Source: a virus. Taken from it: a DNA stretch of 46,375 nucleotides. The translations under genes were made by a program, and so were the position numbers. Below, in pieces: positions 14,494 to 23,500 of the stretch. The stretch spans positions 1 through 46,375 of IMG/VR virus record IMGVR_UViG_3300030328_001894. One strand, given 5' to 3'. The notes under the pieces are model-generated. The model worked only from the letters and a program-made list of their open reading frames with translations, did not search any database and had not been told where the DNA came from. How positions within the stretch are numbered: the stretch's first letter is position 1; each line of letters begins with the position of its first letter.

Positions 14494-15148
14494 ATTTCTT
14501 AGAAACAAAGACCTTATACCTCAAGGTAAGCTTGACAAAATAGGTATAGTAGGATTAGGAGGTATCGGCTCACAGCTGGTACCTCTCTTGTCTATTATGG
14601 GTTTTAAGAAGATAATTGGATGGGATTTTGACACACTTGAAGAACATAACTTAAGCACAACTATGTACCCACAGAATGCTATGGGGACAAGTAAAGCTGA
14701 AGTAGCTGAAAACATATCAAAACTATATGCTGTTAAACCAGGTAATATGAAATTTTATAATGAATATTATAAAGAAGAAAGTCCAACACTTCCTAAAATG
14801 ATTGTATGTGCTGATAATATGGAAGTTAGACTATTAGCATATAACAAATGGTTAGAACAAGATAATAGAAAAATGTTTCTAGACTTGCGTATGGGTGCTA
14901 TGGCTATGGAAATTGTTACAGTAACTAAAGACGATGATAATTATATGGAAACCTGGTTGCCTACTCATGAGATAAGTGAAGAGCCTTGCACAATGAAGCA
15001 TACTATCTTTACAGCCTCTATTGTAGGAGGTTTTGGAGTAGATCAAGTGTTTAATGTTGTTGCAGGTAAACCTTATTATCAGTATATTTGGATTGGCTTA
15101 ATGCCACTTCAAATGCGAACTGAAAATCTAATTATAAATAAAGGATAG
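14480..15148 (+). CDS. ThiF/MoeB/E1-like adenylating enzyme
   Basis: I choose the ATG at 14480 because GGAGG lies 5 nt upstream; a longer in-frame ATG at 14456 has no such site. The 222-residue protein has the nucleotide-binding loop GLGGIGS (25-31), an acidic strand GWDFDTLEEHNLS (Asp49, Asp51, Asn57) as in the E1 ATP-binding site, and an ADN motif (Asp112). A Cys-containing segment EEPCTMKHTIFTAS (Cys170) then leads into the last helix pair. The Arg that usually follows the N-L of E1 enzymes is replaced by Thr. Only the adenylation domain is present, as in ThiF. It would adenylate the Ubl and may form a thioester through Cys170. The start overlaps the JAB gene by 14 nt. Confidence 0.85.
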   Translation: MADTRFLRNKDLIPQGKLDKIGIVGLGGIGSQLVPLLSIMGFKKIIGWDFDTLEEHNLSTTMYPQNAMGTSKAEVAENISKLYAVKPGNMKFYNEYYKEESPTLPKMIVCADNMEVRLLAYNKWLEQDNRKMFLDLRMGAMAMEIVTVTKDDDNYMETWLPTHEISEEPCTMKHTIFTASIVGGFGVDQVFNVVAGKPYYQYIWIGLMPLQMRTENLIINKG

Positions 15149-15150
15149 TT

Positions 15151-16014
15151 ATGGACATTCAAGTTAGAAAAGTGTCTACTGACTGGTCTAAATTGCCTAA
15201 TGGGCTGACTTGGTATTTTATCGGTCAGCCCAAAACAGGTAAAACTACACAGGCTAGTAAGTGGAGCGATAAAGGTTCTGAAGGTGTATTATTAATTGAT
15301 ACAGATTTAGGATCAGATTTTGTTAATGAAGCAAATACTGTTACTGTTACTTCTTTAAACACGCCAACAAGACCTCAGATGGTTGAAAACAAGCAAGTTG
15401 TTAAAAATGGTAAGCCAGTAATAGAAGCAGTGCCTAATAACGAAAGAGGTTATCATCATAGAACTGGTGATAACATAGGTGAGCCAATGGAAGTATACTC
15501 TATGATAGAAGTGTACTTTTGGTTAAAAGAAAACCTTAAATCCCTTCCATACGATACAATCGTTATCGATACTATAGACCACATAAACAGATGGATAGAA
15601 GCTGAAGTCTGTGATGAACGTGGACAAGCCGCAATGGGTGAAGGTGCCTCATGGGGTGCTGACTGGGCCCAAGCAAGGAAGAAAAACCTTGATATCGTTA
15701 AAAAATTTCAAGCGTTGTGCAAACAATTAGGTAGAAACCTAGTGTTAATATCACACGCAAAAACAACTGTCATAACAGACGGTAAAAGTCAGTTAGGGCC
15801 TGAGCTCCCACGAGGGTTGTCTTATGCTTTAACTGCATCAGCAGACGTGATAGGGTACGCTACAGCTAGCAAAGAAGATGGAAAATTCTATATTTCTTTT
15901 AAAGCTTATGACGAAAGAACTGTAGGCAGCAGGCTAAAGCCACTTGCCCAGAAAGTTCTTGACTTTGATTACAGTAGCGTAATGAATGAAATAATAAAAT
16001 ACAAAGAAGAATAG
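15151..16014 (+). CDS. Sak4-like RecA-fold ATPase
   Basis: The 287-residue protein has the Walker A GQPKTGKTT (25-33), Lys31 being the nucleotide-binding residue, and a hydrophobic strand VLLIDTDLG (Walker B-like). YDTIVIDTIDHIN and LVLISHAKTT follow. This order is that of the AAA_24/Sak4 family of phage recombinases that promote annealing of ssDNA and work with an SSB. A putative ssDNA-binding protein follows 9 nt later, as is usual for Sak4. Only 2 nt separate it from the E1-like gene, so the conjugation module and replication genes share a transcript. Confidence 0.85.
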   Translation: MDIQVRKVSTDWSKLPNGLTWYFIGQPKTGKTTQASKWSDKGSEGVLLIDTDLGSDFVNEANTVTVTSLNTPTRPQMVENKQVVKNGKPVIEAVPNNERGYHHRTGDNIGEPMEVYSMIEVYFWLKENLKSLPYDTIVIDTIDHINRWIEAEVCDERGQAAMGEGASWGADWAQARKKNLDIVKKFQALCKQLGRNLVLISHAKTTVITDGKSQLGPELPRGLSYALTASADVIGYATASKEDGKFYISFKAYDERTVGSRLKPLAQKVLDFDYSSVMNEIIKYKEE

Positions 16015-16023
16015 GAGATGCCT

Positions 16024-16659
16024 ATGCCTTTCAGAGGTTCGTTTGAACAAAGTTCAGACAAGCCAGTTGGAGCTAACTTTTTGGGTTTTCAAGAAGTAGC
16101 ACTAACTGATGTAGTAGATAAATCAGCAGACTATCCAAACATGGATATGTTTATAGAAGTATATTTTAGAAACGGAAATTCACAATATCCCTGGAAATAT
16201 AGCCTTTTAGGTACATTTGACAGAGAAAATGATGATACCGTGTCTGGAACAAGTAGTTTGTTGAAAAGGATCTTGTATTTTACTGATGCTATTGGATGGA
16301 TGGGCGGAGTTAACACCAAAGGAGAATGGGTAAATGAAAGTAATGAACCTGTAAAAGATATTGCAGGATTTTTAAATACTGAGTTTGCTGCTAAAAACTA
16401 TGGCGTTGACGATTCTGAAGCTGATCATAAGTATTATATTTTTACTTATAAAAAGTGGAATGAAAAAGCTGGAAAAGCATACACAACTGTATGTCCTAAG
16501 ATTGTAAAGAACACTGACCATGGTCGCAAAGACCTTGAAAGTTATGTTCAATACATGAAAGCCAATAAATTCATCGTAGAACATGATGACACTCAAGGAA
16601 TTGTTAGTAATGGAGATATGTCTAGTACCGCTACTAGCCCTTCTCTTAACAAGTTCTAA
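16024..16659 (+). CDS. Putative ssDNA-binding protein
   Basis: I use the ATG at 16024 because AGGAG ends at 16017, leaving a 6-nt spacer; the ATG at 16018 would touch the ribosome site. The 211-residue product is rich in aromatic residues and beta strands (MFIEVYFRNGNSQYPWKY and later YYIFTYKKWN) with a polar C-terminal tail (NGDMSSTATSPSLNKF). Placement between a Sak4-like ATPase and a primase-helicase is the usual SSB position in phages. No conserved motif proves it, and the acidic tail common to SSBs is absent. Confidence 0.6.
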   Translation: MPFRGSFEQSSDKPVGANFLGFQEVALTDVVDKSADYPNMDMFIEVYFRNGNSQYPWKYSLLGTFDRENDDTVSGTSSLLKRILYFTDAIGWMGGVNTKGEWVNESNEPVKDIAGFLNTEFAAKNYGVDDSEADHKYYIFTYKKWNEKAGKAYTTVCPKIVKNTDHGRKDLESYVQYMKANKFIVEHDDTQGIVSNGDMSSTATSPSLNKF

Positions 16660-18513
16660 GTGGAACTTTATCACGAAGTAGCAATAGGGGGCCCTCACAA
16701 CAGAGGGCTCCTTATTCCTCAAGAACAAGTAATTGATGTTATATTAGAACACGGAGACAAGTACGCTGTCTACAAAAGTTTATATCTATATGATCAAGAA
16801 GGAAAAGAGTATCATAAGCTTAGAAAAACATTTAAAGATTTTTTAGGTAAAAGATACATAGAAAATGTACTTATTGACATAGATAGAGGCGATAATACAG
16901 ATGATTATACACTAAACAAAACAAAAAGTGTATTGTTTGAATTAGAAGAATTAGGTGTACAAAAACGCTCATACAATGTCTATTTTAGCGGAACTGGATA
17001 TCACATAATAATAAGTGGTGAAGTCTTTAATTTTGAAAATGGAAGTAAAGATTTACCTTTTATTGTAAAAGAAACTATGAATAATTTATTCAGTGATATA
17101 GACTTAGCAGTTTATAATAGAACATCAATATATAGATGTACCAATACTTTAAATCCCAAATCTAATCTATATAAAATTCCATTAGAACATGATCAAATAT
17201 CTTCTTTTAAATCTGAAGATATATTAGAGTACGCAAAAAAACAAAGAATTATTTCTACTGACCCTATATGGGGAGATGGAGAATTAGAAGATAATGTTAT
17301 AAAAGAAGTACCTAAGATAAGAGTTATGGAATCCAATGTGGAACCTAGGAATATAGTACCCTGTGTTCAAAAGATGTATAAACTTGGCCCTGAAGAAGGT
17401 TCAAGAAACAATACTTTGATGCGAATAGCATCCCATTTCTTTAGACATGGTATACCTAGTGAAGCAGCAAAAGCTTCATTAATACATTGGAATAGTGGTC
17501 AACTTAGAGATGATGTGATTATAAAAAAAGTAGAAGACACCTATCGTGGTGGATATAAGTATGGATGCAAAGACGTTTTAATGGCTAAGCATTGTCAAAC
17601 TAACTGTATTCACTACAAAAGAAAAGACTATTTAATTGACGTAAAGAATAGTGAGGACTTGCAGCAAGAGTTAGCAGAAAGATTAGAAACAGATTTTTCT
17701 GGAAGAACTATAGACTTAGCTAAGTCTCTTGGAATACACGATAAAGACGCAACTATATATCCAGGAGAATTAGTTACTATATTTGGTTCAACAGGTGCCA
17801 ATAAAACAGCACTAGCACAAAATATAGTATTAGGCTATAATGCTGAAAATGATCAGATAATAAAAGAAAAACAAGTACCCACACTCTTCTTATCGTTAGA
17901 GCTGTCTGGATTTGTTATGCACAGAAGAAACTTGCAAATAGTTTCAGGTGCTAGCAAAGATACTGTAATGAATAATTATAAAACTCTATATGAACATCAT
18001 AAAGAAGAGTTAAGTCATATAATTATGCAATCAGTTAGCCCTACAATACCACAAATACAAGATAAGATAAAACAATTACAACCTAAATGCGTTGTTATTG
18101 ATTACATAGACCTTGTAGATGTTCCTTTTAATAAAAGAGGAGAATATGAAAAGCTTAATTACATAAGTCATTCTCTATCTAATATTGCAGTTAATGAAGA
18201 CATTATTATTGTACAAATATCACAAGTATCTAGAGATTATTCACGTAATCAAATAATGGATTTATATGCAGCTAAAGGCAGTGGAGCAATAGAAAATGCT
18301 TCACGAAAAGTTGTAGGTATAACAGGTTCTTCTGAAAATACAGAAAAGAAAGTATCTTTATTTAAAAATAGTGATGGTGATCTATTCGATGTTACATTAG
18401 AATGGACTCCATCATTCAGATTAAAAAAGAAACTTTATCCAACAGTAGATAGTAAGGTATTAAATCAGAAATTCACAATGGTGGAGGATAAATGGCAAGC
18501 ACAAAAGAGCTAG
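16660..18513 (+). CDS. AEP-type primase fused to DnaB-like helicase
   Basis: The 617-residue replication protein begins at a GTG placed right after the upstream stop (TAAGTG), implying coupled translation. Residues 60-230 look like an archaeo-eukaryotic primase: VLIDIDRGD (Asp73, Asp75), YFSGTGYHI (Ser110, His115) and RCTNTLNPKSNLYKIPL. A Cys cluster CKDVLMAKHCQTNC precedes the helicase. Walker A is GSTGANKT (376-383, Lys382) with Asn in place of the usual last Gly. VVIDYIDLVD (Asp481) is Walker B and VQISQVSRDY follows. It would prime and unwind at the fork. No DNA polymerase is seen in this window, so the phage may use the host enzyme or carry one elsewhere. Confidence 0.85.
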   Translation: MELYHEVAIGGPHNRGLLIPQEQVIDVILEHGDKYAVYKSLYLYDQEGKEYHKLRKTFKDFLGKRYIENVLIDIDRGDNTDDYTLNKTKSVLFELEELGVQKRSYNVYFSGTGYHIIISGEVFNFENGSKDLPFIVKETMNNLFSDIDLAVYNRTSIYRCTNTLNPKSNLYKIPLEHDQISSFKSEDILEYAKKQRIISTDPIWGDGELEDNVIKEVPKIRVMESNVEPRNIVPCVQKMYKLGPEEGSRNNTLMRIASHFFRHGIPSEAAKASLIHWNSGQLRDDVIIKKVEDTYRGGYKYGCKDVLMAKHCQTNCIHYKRKDYLIDVKNSEDLQQELAERLETDFSGRTIDLAKSLGIHDKDATIYPGELVTIFGSTGANKTALAQNIVLGYNAENDQIIKEKQVPTLFLSLELSGFVMHRRNLQIVSGASKDTVMNNYKTLYEHHKEELSHIIMQSVSPTIPQIQDKIKQLQPKCVVIDYIDLVDVPFNKRGEYEKLNYISHSLSNIAVNEDIIIVQISQVSRDYSRNQIMDLYAAKGSGAIENASRKVVGITGSSENTEKKVSLFKNSDGDLFDVTLEWTPSFRLKKKLYPTVDSKVLNQKFTMVEDKWQAQKS

Positions 18514-19034
18514 TTGGAGAATTGATAGATGTAGAGCAGCAGTTATCTATGTCAAGCGAAGATGAAGAAGGATATGCAGACCTACAAAATACTCAAAAAC
18601 AACTGCAGACCCAAGTTAGGCAAAAAATACAAAATGTAGATCATTTTATGTTGGAGCTTAAAAAAAGAGAGCATTTAATTGATGCTGAAGTAGAAGCACT
18701 AAAAGATGAAATAGCTAGGCTAAGAACAAGACGTAAAGGCCTTGAGAGAACTAGCGATTTCTTTAATAAACAATTATTACCTGCGGTTATAATGGAAGTA
18801 GGTAATGAAATTGGTGTTTATGAAACTGCTACAACTAGGTACAAATTATACGAAACATTTGGCCCAGTATCTGTAGATGCTCATACTGTATCTGATGAAT
18901 TTAAAAAAGTAGAAATACTTGAGAAGTTAGATAAAGTAAAAGCCAGAAAAGCAGCAATAAATGCATTTAACTCTGGTCAAGATATGCCATCTGGCATTGA
19001 AATAAGTAAAGTTAAGCGAGTAAAACGTACATAA
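18492..19034 (+). CDS. Siphovirus Gp157-like protein
   Basis: The 180-residue protein starts 22 nt inside the primase-helicase gene behind GGAGG. It is mostly a long coiled coil in the middle (residues about 35-90, KKREHLIDAEVEALKDEIAR, LRTRRKGLERTSDFFN). A short beta-rich C-terminal region follows, with YETATTRYKLYETFGPVSVD. That order is the hallmark of the Gp157 family, first named in Streptococcus thermophilus phages and usually adjacent to replication genes. The function is unknown; it was proposed to give resistance or aid DNA replication. The family assignment is fairly secure. Confidence 0.75.
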   Translation: MASTKELVGELIDVEQQLSMSSEDEEGYADLQNTQKQLQTQVRQKIQNVDHFMLELKKREHLIDAEVEALKDEIARLRTRRKGLERTSDFFNKQLLPAVIMEVGNEIGVYETATTRYKLYETFGPVSVDAHTVSDEFKKVEILEKLDKVKARKAAINAFNSGQDMPSGIEISKVKRVKRT

Positions 19035-19078
19035 TAAAAACTATTTGTATGTTACAAAAACTTAACAGTAAATTATCA

Positions 19079-19134
19079 AGGGCTCAGTTGTTCCAAGAGA
19101 TTGGACAGTTGAATTAACACCTACGCTGAGCCCT
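19079..19134 (+). other. Structured intergenic element 6 (AGGGCTCAG stem)
   Basis: A perfect 9-bp stem (19079-19087 with 19126-19134), extendable by a bulged TATC/GATA, closes a 38-nt region that contains a smaller CCAA/TTGG hairpin. It fills the spacer ahead of the HNH gene, whose start codon lies 7 nt beyond. It could terminate the replication transcript or mask the HNH ribosome site. Confidence 0.55.
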
Positions 19135-19141
19135 GATATTT

Positions 19142-19582
19142 ATGAAGTATGATAAAGAAATATTTAAAGAGGTATTGGAACCTCATCATCGTACTTATTG
19201 GAAGATTGCTTACACAAAGCTACAGAGGAAAATGCAAAGCCTCAAATCCTCCCTTAAGAAACGATCCGAAGACAATAACGTATTATTTAAAATTGATATG
19301 GAAGAACTTCGGAAAATGTTTTATGATTCATACGGCAAAGGCTGCAAATATTGCGATAGAAAAATGACGTTAAGAAATATGGTATGTGATCATATTATAC
19401 CTTTAGCTAAAAACGGAGACTCTACCATAGATAATTTGCAGCTTATTTGTAAAAGTTGTAACACAAGAAAAGGCCCTTTAGATGAGAAAGATTTTATCAA
19501 GCTTATCGATTGGGTAAATGAATTAAAAGATGAAACAAAAGAATATGTGCTGCGAAAGCTAGCAAAAGGAGGAAGATACTAG
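19142..19582 (+). CDS. HNH endonuclease
   Basis: The 146-residue protein has a textbook HNH with a zinc cage: CKYC (Cys68, Cys71), then CDHIIPLAKNGDSTIDNLQL (Asp83, His84, Asn98) and CKSCNTRKG (Cys103, Cys106, Asn107). The N-terminal half is helical and basic. There is no good ribosome site and the ATG lies near the base of element 6, so translation may be low. Such genes are often mobile homing nucleases, but here it sits in line with neighbours, so it may act in DNA processing or as a free-standing homing gene. Confidence 0.88.
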   Translation: MKYDKEIFKEVLEPHHRTYWKIAYTKLQRKMQSLKSSLKKRSEDNNVLFKIDMEELRKMFYDSYGKGCKYCDRKMTLRNMVCDHIIPLAKNGDSTIDNLQLICKSCNTRKGPLDEKDFIKLIDWVNELKDETKEYVLRKLAKGGRY

Positions 19583-19857
19583 TGAAATTAGATCGTGATG
19601 AAGCTGAAATTATAATGACAGCTTTACAAAATTATAGAAGTGAATTATATATAGATGGAACTAATCCGCCTATATTAAAAAAAGTAGATAAGCTTGTCTT
19701 GAGCATTGAAGATGAGATGGAATCAAAAGAAATTAAAAAAGAAACAATCCCTGTAACTCCAGATATGTATGAAGTTACGGGAGTTGGCTCTGAAACAGGA
19801 ATCGAAAGAGACTACGCTAATCAAAGTAATCCTAACTGCGAGGTATGCGATGACTAA
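19582..19857 (+). CDS. Hypothetical protein (91 aa)
   Basis: Starts at a GTG after GGAGG about 10 nt upstream and overlaps the HNH stop by one base. The N-terminus (MKLDRDEAEIIMTALQNYRS) is helical; the C-terminus (NQSNPNCEVCDD) carries a CxxC that could bind metal as a dimer. I do not recognise a family. It overlaps the next gene by 8 nt. Coupled translation with HNH suggests it is expressed but does not reveal a job. Confidence 0.6.
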   Translation: MKLDRDEAEIIMTALQNYRSELYIDGTNPPILKKVDKLVLSIEDEMESKEIKKETIPVTPDMYEVTGVGSETGIERDYANQSNPNCEVCDD

Positions 19858-20281
19858 TAAAGAAATGATGAGAAATAAAATTACGCATTTAGAGCAAGCT
19901 TTAATGGAAGCTGACTTTGGAATGCGTGCAATGGCTGCAAGAATTGACGAAATGCAGTCAAAAATAAATAGTTACAAAATCACTGATGATAAATCACATT
20001 TAATACAAAATAATGATTTAATTATCGATTTAATTAAAGAAAGATTAGATGTAGGTGCAAAAAGATATCACCAAAATGTACCTATCTTACCTAAAGATGA
20101 CATCACTAGAGATAATTTTTACGAAGCAGTTGAAGAAGCACTTGATTTATCCGTATATTTAAGTGCTTATATGCTGAGGCTGATGGAAGAGCGGGAGCAG
20201 CAAGAGAGCGAAGCGAAGACAGAAGCCGAGAAGAAAATAGAGAAAAAAGATGTCAAAACTAAAGAAAATAGCTCAAAATGA
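19850..20281 (+). CDS. Helical protein with weak MazG-like look (143 aa)
   Basis: I use the ATG at 19850 because GAGG lies 6 nt upstream; the longer in-frame start at 19769 overlaps the previous gene by 89 nt. The first 45 residues form a coiled coil (MRNKITHLEQALMEADFG). The middle holds DLIKERLDVGAKRYHQNVP and NFYEAVEEALDLSVYLSAYM, an arrangement that resembles helical MazG-type nucleotide pyrophosphohydrolases with E-E-x-x-D. The tail is Glu/Lys-rich and disordered. The MazG match is a motif resemblance and is weak. Confidence 0.45.
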   Translation: MTNKEMMRNKITHLEQALMEADFGMRAMAARIDEMQSKINSYKITDDKSHLIQNNDLIIDLIKERLDVGAKRYHQNVPILPKDDITRDNFYEAVEEALDLSVYLSAYMLRLMEEREQQESEAKTEAEKKIEKKDVKTKENSSK

Positions 20282-20456
20282 GTGTGCTAATTGGAGTTAT
20301 GGTAACTGCATTGGTTGTAATGTATATATTGACCCAGGATATTTAGAAAGAAATAGCTGGGCACCAGTGTTTTTATCTGTTAAGTCTAAGAAAGCAAACA
20401 AACCTTGTACAGTAGAAAAAGGTTGTAAATATTTTGATCAGTTTGTAGCTAAGTAA
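20250..20456 (+). CDS. Small Cys-rich protein (68 aa)
   Basis: The product has five Cys (ECANWSYGNCIGCNVYIDPG, then KPCTVEKGCKYFDQ). C-x2-C and C-x5-C pairs suggest a zinc finger or ribbon. Its start lies 32 nt inside the previous gene with a weak ribosome site. It is the last gene before the transcription terminator. A regulatory or nucleic-acid-binding role is likely; the family is unknown. Confidence 0.6.
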   Translation: MSKLKKIAQNECANWSYGNCIGCNVYIDPGYLERNSWAPVFLSVKSKKANKPCTVEKGCKYFDQFVAK

Positions 20457-20512
20457 ATTGTCGATGCTTCTAGTTCGTGTATTACTAGGACAGTTTACTT
20501 TTGTCCCCTAAG

Positions 20513-20554
20513 AGGGAGGATAGTTTATCTTTTCTATTCTCCCTCATCTTTTTT
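20513..20554 (+). terminator. Intrinsic terminator between convergent operons
   Basis: An 11-bp stem (AGGGAGGATAG at 20513-20523 with 20534-20544, one G-U) and a 10-nt loop are followed by six T (20549-20554), a good intrinsic terminator for the plus-strand transcript. The right arm contains the stop codon of the giant minus-strand gene, so the two operons end on each other. Confidence 0.65.
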
Positions 20555-23500
20555 ACGTAACCTTATAATACCACCAGGCCCGAGTTTTTCTGTTTGAGGG
20601 TCTTTTTGATATACCTTAGACATTTGCATATAAGGTATACCAGTAACTTTTTCAATAGTTCTAGCTGGATTTTCTATTATACCACCTTCCCCAGCAACAT
20701 CCCTTGCAATCCTACCAAAGGGAAACATAGTCCAAATATAATAATTAGCCATTTTATCCCAGTCATTCTCTACAAGACCTTTAAATGTTGCAGGAGCCAA
20801 TCTTAGCACAGGAGGTGTTATCATTTGAAGCGGAGCAACTTGAGAAGGCCAAGTGCCAAAGAAAGCCCTATCACGCTCTTTTTCATCTCCAAATAGCCAA
20901 TCAGCTGTATCCTGGAACCAATTTAGAGGAGCAGGGAGAGCAGCTTCGAATAAAGAATAAGCAAAGACAGAAGAAAGAGCCAACATGAAAGCATCTGCCA
21001 AAACTAATCTTTTAAATCTTTCAAATTCTTGAGTTCCTTCTTTATATCCTCTTAGCTTAGCTTGCTCTATAATATCTTTTCTAAACCTTACAGAGTTCCA
21101 AGCCCACAACTGGAATCTAGTCATAACTTTACCTAAAGAAGTAGCTGCAAACATAGGTCTAAATGGAGCAGAGTAAAGGAATTGAGTAGCCTGAACCCCT
21201 TTTCTCGCATAAGCAATCAATGCTGGATCATCCCATCTTTGTATTGCCCCTTCTAAATTACTTCTAGCCTGAAGATAATGAGCAATAAAAGAGTCTACAC
21301 GAAGAGTTCTTTCAGCTCTTCTCATAAACCAAGCTGCCTTATTAAATATACTTGTATTTATACCATGCTTTCTAACTATAGACATTAAATCAGCATCAGC
21401 TAAATTTGGGTCTTTATTTATTTTATTCACAGCATCTTTAAAAAAGTTTTTCCATTTCGCAGAAGCAAACTTTGGATTCTTGCCAAATTCACCTATCATA
21501 AATTCTTCTACAATACCCAAATCATTAACCCATTTAGTCCAATCAGAGCGACGTTTAAAAGCTGGATTAACATTAGCTTGTAAAAAAGACAAGTTCCTGG
21601 CATTTCTATAATTAGCAAAACCTGTATTAATAAGAGTATTAGCAGTACCGCCATAAAGGTTAGCTACCATGCTTTTAGGGTGAGCGAGTAGAGATGCAAG
21701 TTCAAATTTAGCTTCTATATTACTCCATTTAGCAATATCTTGATAGTCTACGCCACGCAATTCTTTTGGAAGCATTCTATCTTCTTTTTTAACGCCAAGC
21801 TTTTCATATATCTTATCCATTTTTTTCTTAACATTCATATCAGACCACCAAGCGTAAAGAGTGCCTTTTACTTTCATATCTGGATTATTTAGCACTCTTT
21901 TAGGTATATGTGAAGGATTTCCCATTCCTTGCTGAATATATAAATTCCAAAAGTCTGTCCAGTTATTCATCCATTTTCTAGCTTCAGGATCAGTGCCAGC
22001 ACCTTTATGTTTAATAGCCCATTCTTTCCATTTATATAAATCATGTCTCATTTTTATTTGAGCAGCATGTTGATATTGAGCATCAATAACCTGTTTTAAA
22101 TGCATTTTCATTATATCAGGACTAACATCATAACCACCTTGATGAGATGTTCTGCTATGCATAGAGCCAATAACTCTATTATTAGTAAGCCATTGAAAAG
22201 CTTCACCTTGTTTCTTTTTCTTTTTACCTAATTTTCTGACAGCAGCATCAACATTTGCACCTAGATCAGCCAAATCAGCTGTAGGCATATAGTCACCACT
22301 AGATTTGTGCATCCTTATAAGCGTTCTAATGATCATGTTTTCTTTTTGCTGATGACTATATTTAGGATTATCATTTATTTCTTGGATATCTTTTTTAGCA
22401 CGTTCTTTAGCTAGCTTTGGATTACTTGCCATTATATGGGGATACCATTCATTAAATGGTAAATGACTTGTTCTATAAATCTGAATCTTTTTTATAACTT
22501 CAGTTAATTCTTTATTACCCATTAGTTTTGCTGTTACAGAAGCTTGTTCTCTGTATAATTCTCTTTGACCATCTATACCTATAGCATCTAAATCTAAATT
22601 TTCACCCCTAGCCATAGCCATGTCCATTTCTTTTACAAATTTATCAACCATAGCTTTAGAATCACGCTTACCATCTTTAGTTCTTAAAGTGCGATACATT
22701 ATATCAAAACCAGTTTGCACTGGAAGTCTGCCTTCAGTTTTTCTAGGATTTCCTTCTAAATCTTTTGGATTTCCAGCGGTCATTGAATAAGATAATTCAG
22801 CCCATTTCGTATTTAACTTATCTAAAGCACGAATTACTTGAGCTCCTGTCATCTTTTTTATTACAGATTCACCTTTTTTGTTAAGTGTAGTAACATTAAA
22901 TACCTTATTTTGTGTATTAGCCCAATCAATTTCTTTAGCTAAACTATTATATTCTTCAATATATTCTTTAAGTTTTGGATCGTATTCTTTATCTTTAGAC
23001 ATTTTACGTTTTGCCATAAGCATTTCACGTTCTCTAACAGCGAATTTATAAAGAGCATCTCCTTCTTTTAAGGCTAAGTAAGGGCCATAATCATTGTCAA
23101 ATTTTTCAGCTATTTCTCTGTATTTAGTTGTAGCTTGTTCAGAAGTATAATGCATAGTTTTTTGATGTCTATCAATTTGATTTGTAGGCTTAAATACTTC
23201 ACCGATAACAGTTCCATGTTTTTTAGTTTGGAACTGGCGTATCTGTTCAAATCGTTCAAGGTCATATCTCATTGTATCTTGACCAATAGCTTTAGGGAAC
23301 ATATAGTAATGAGTAGGGCTAATTTTTACAAACTTATCTTTTACTGGTCTCATTATACGCTGCCACCAAGTTCCATCTCTATATTTATTTAAATTATTAA
23401 CAAGGAATTGCAAATCTTCTTTATTAGACATATTTAAATCTTTACCAAATAAACCTCTAGCGTATTTATTTAAATCTACAGCAGTCCAATTTGGAATATA

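Noticed and set aside
13678-15148. JAB and ThiF genes as a tail-tip or thiamine/molybdopterin pathway
   Set aside because: Tail-tip JAB genes of lambda type lie in the tail module with NlpC/P60 and TAPI domains and lack E1/E2; no thiamine or molybdopterin genes are near, and the genes sit in the replication block.
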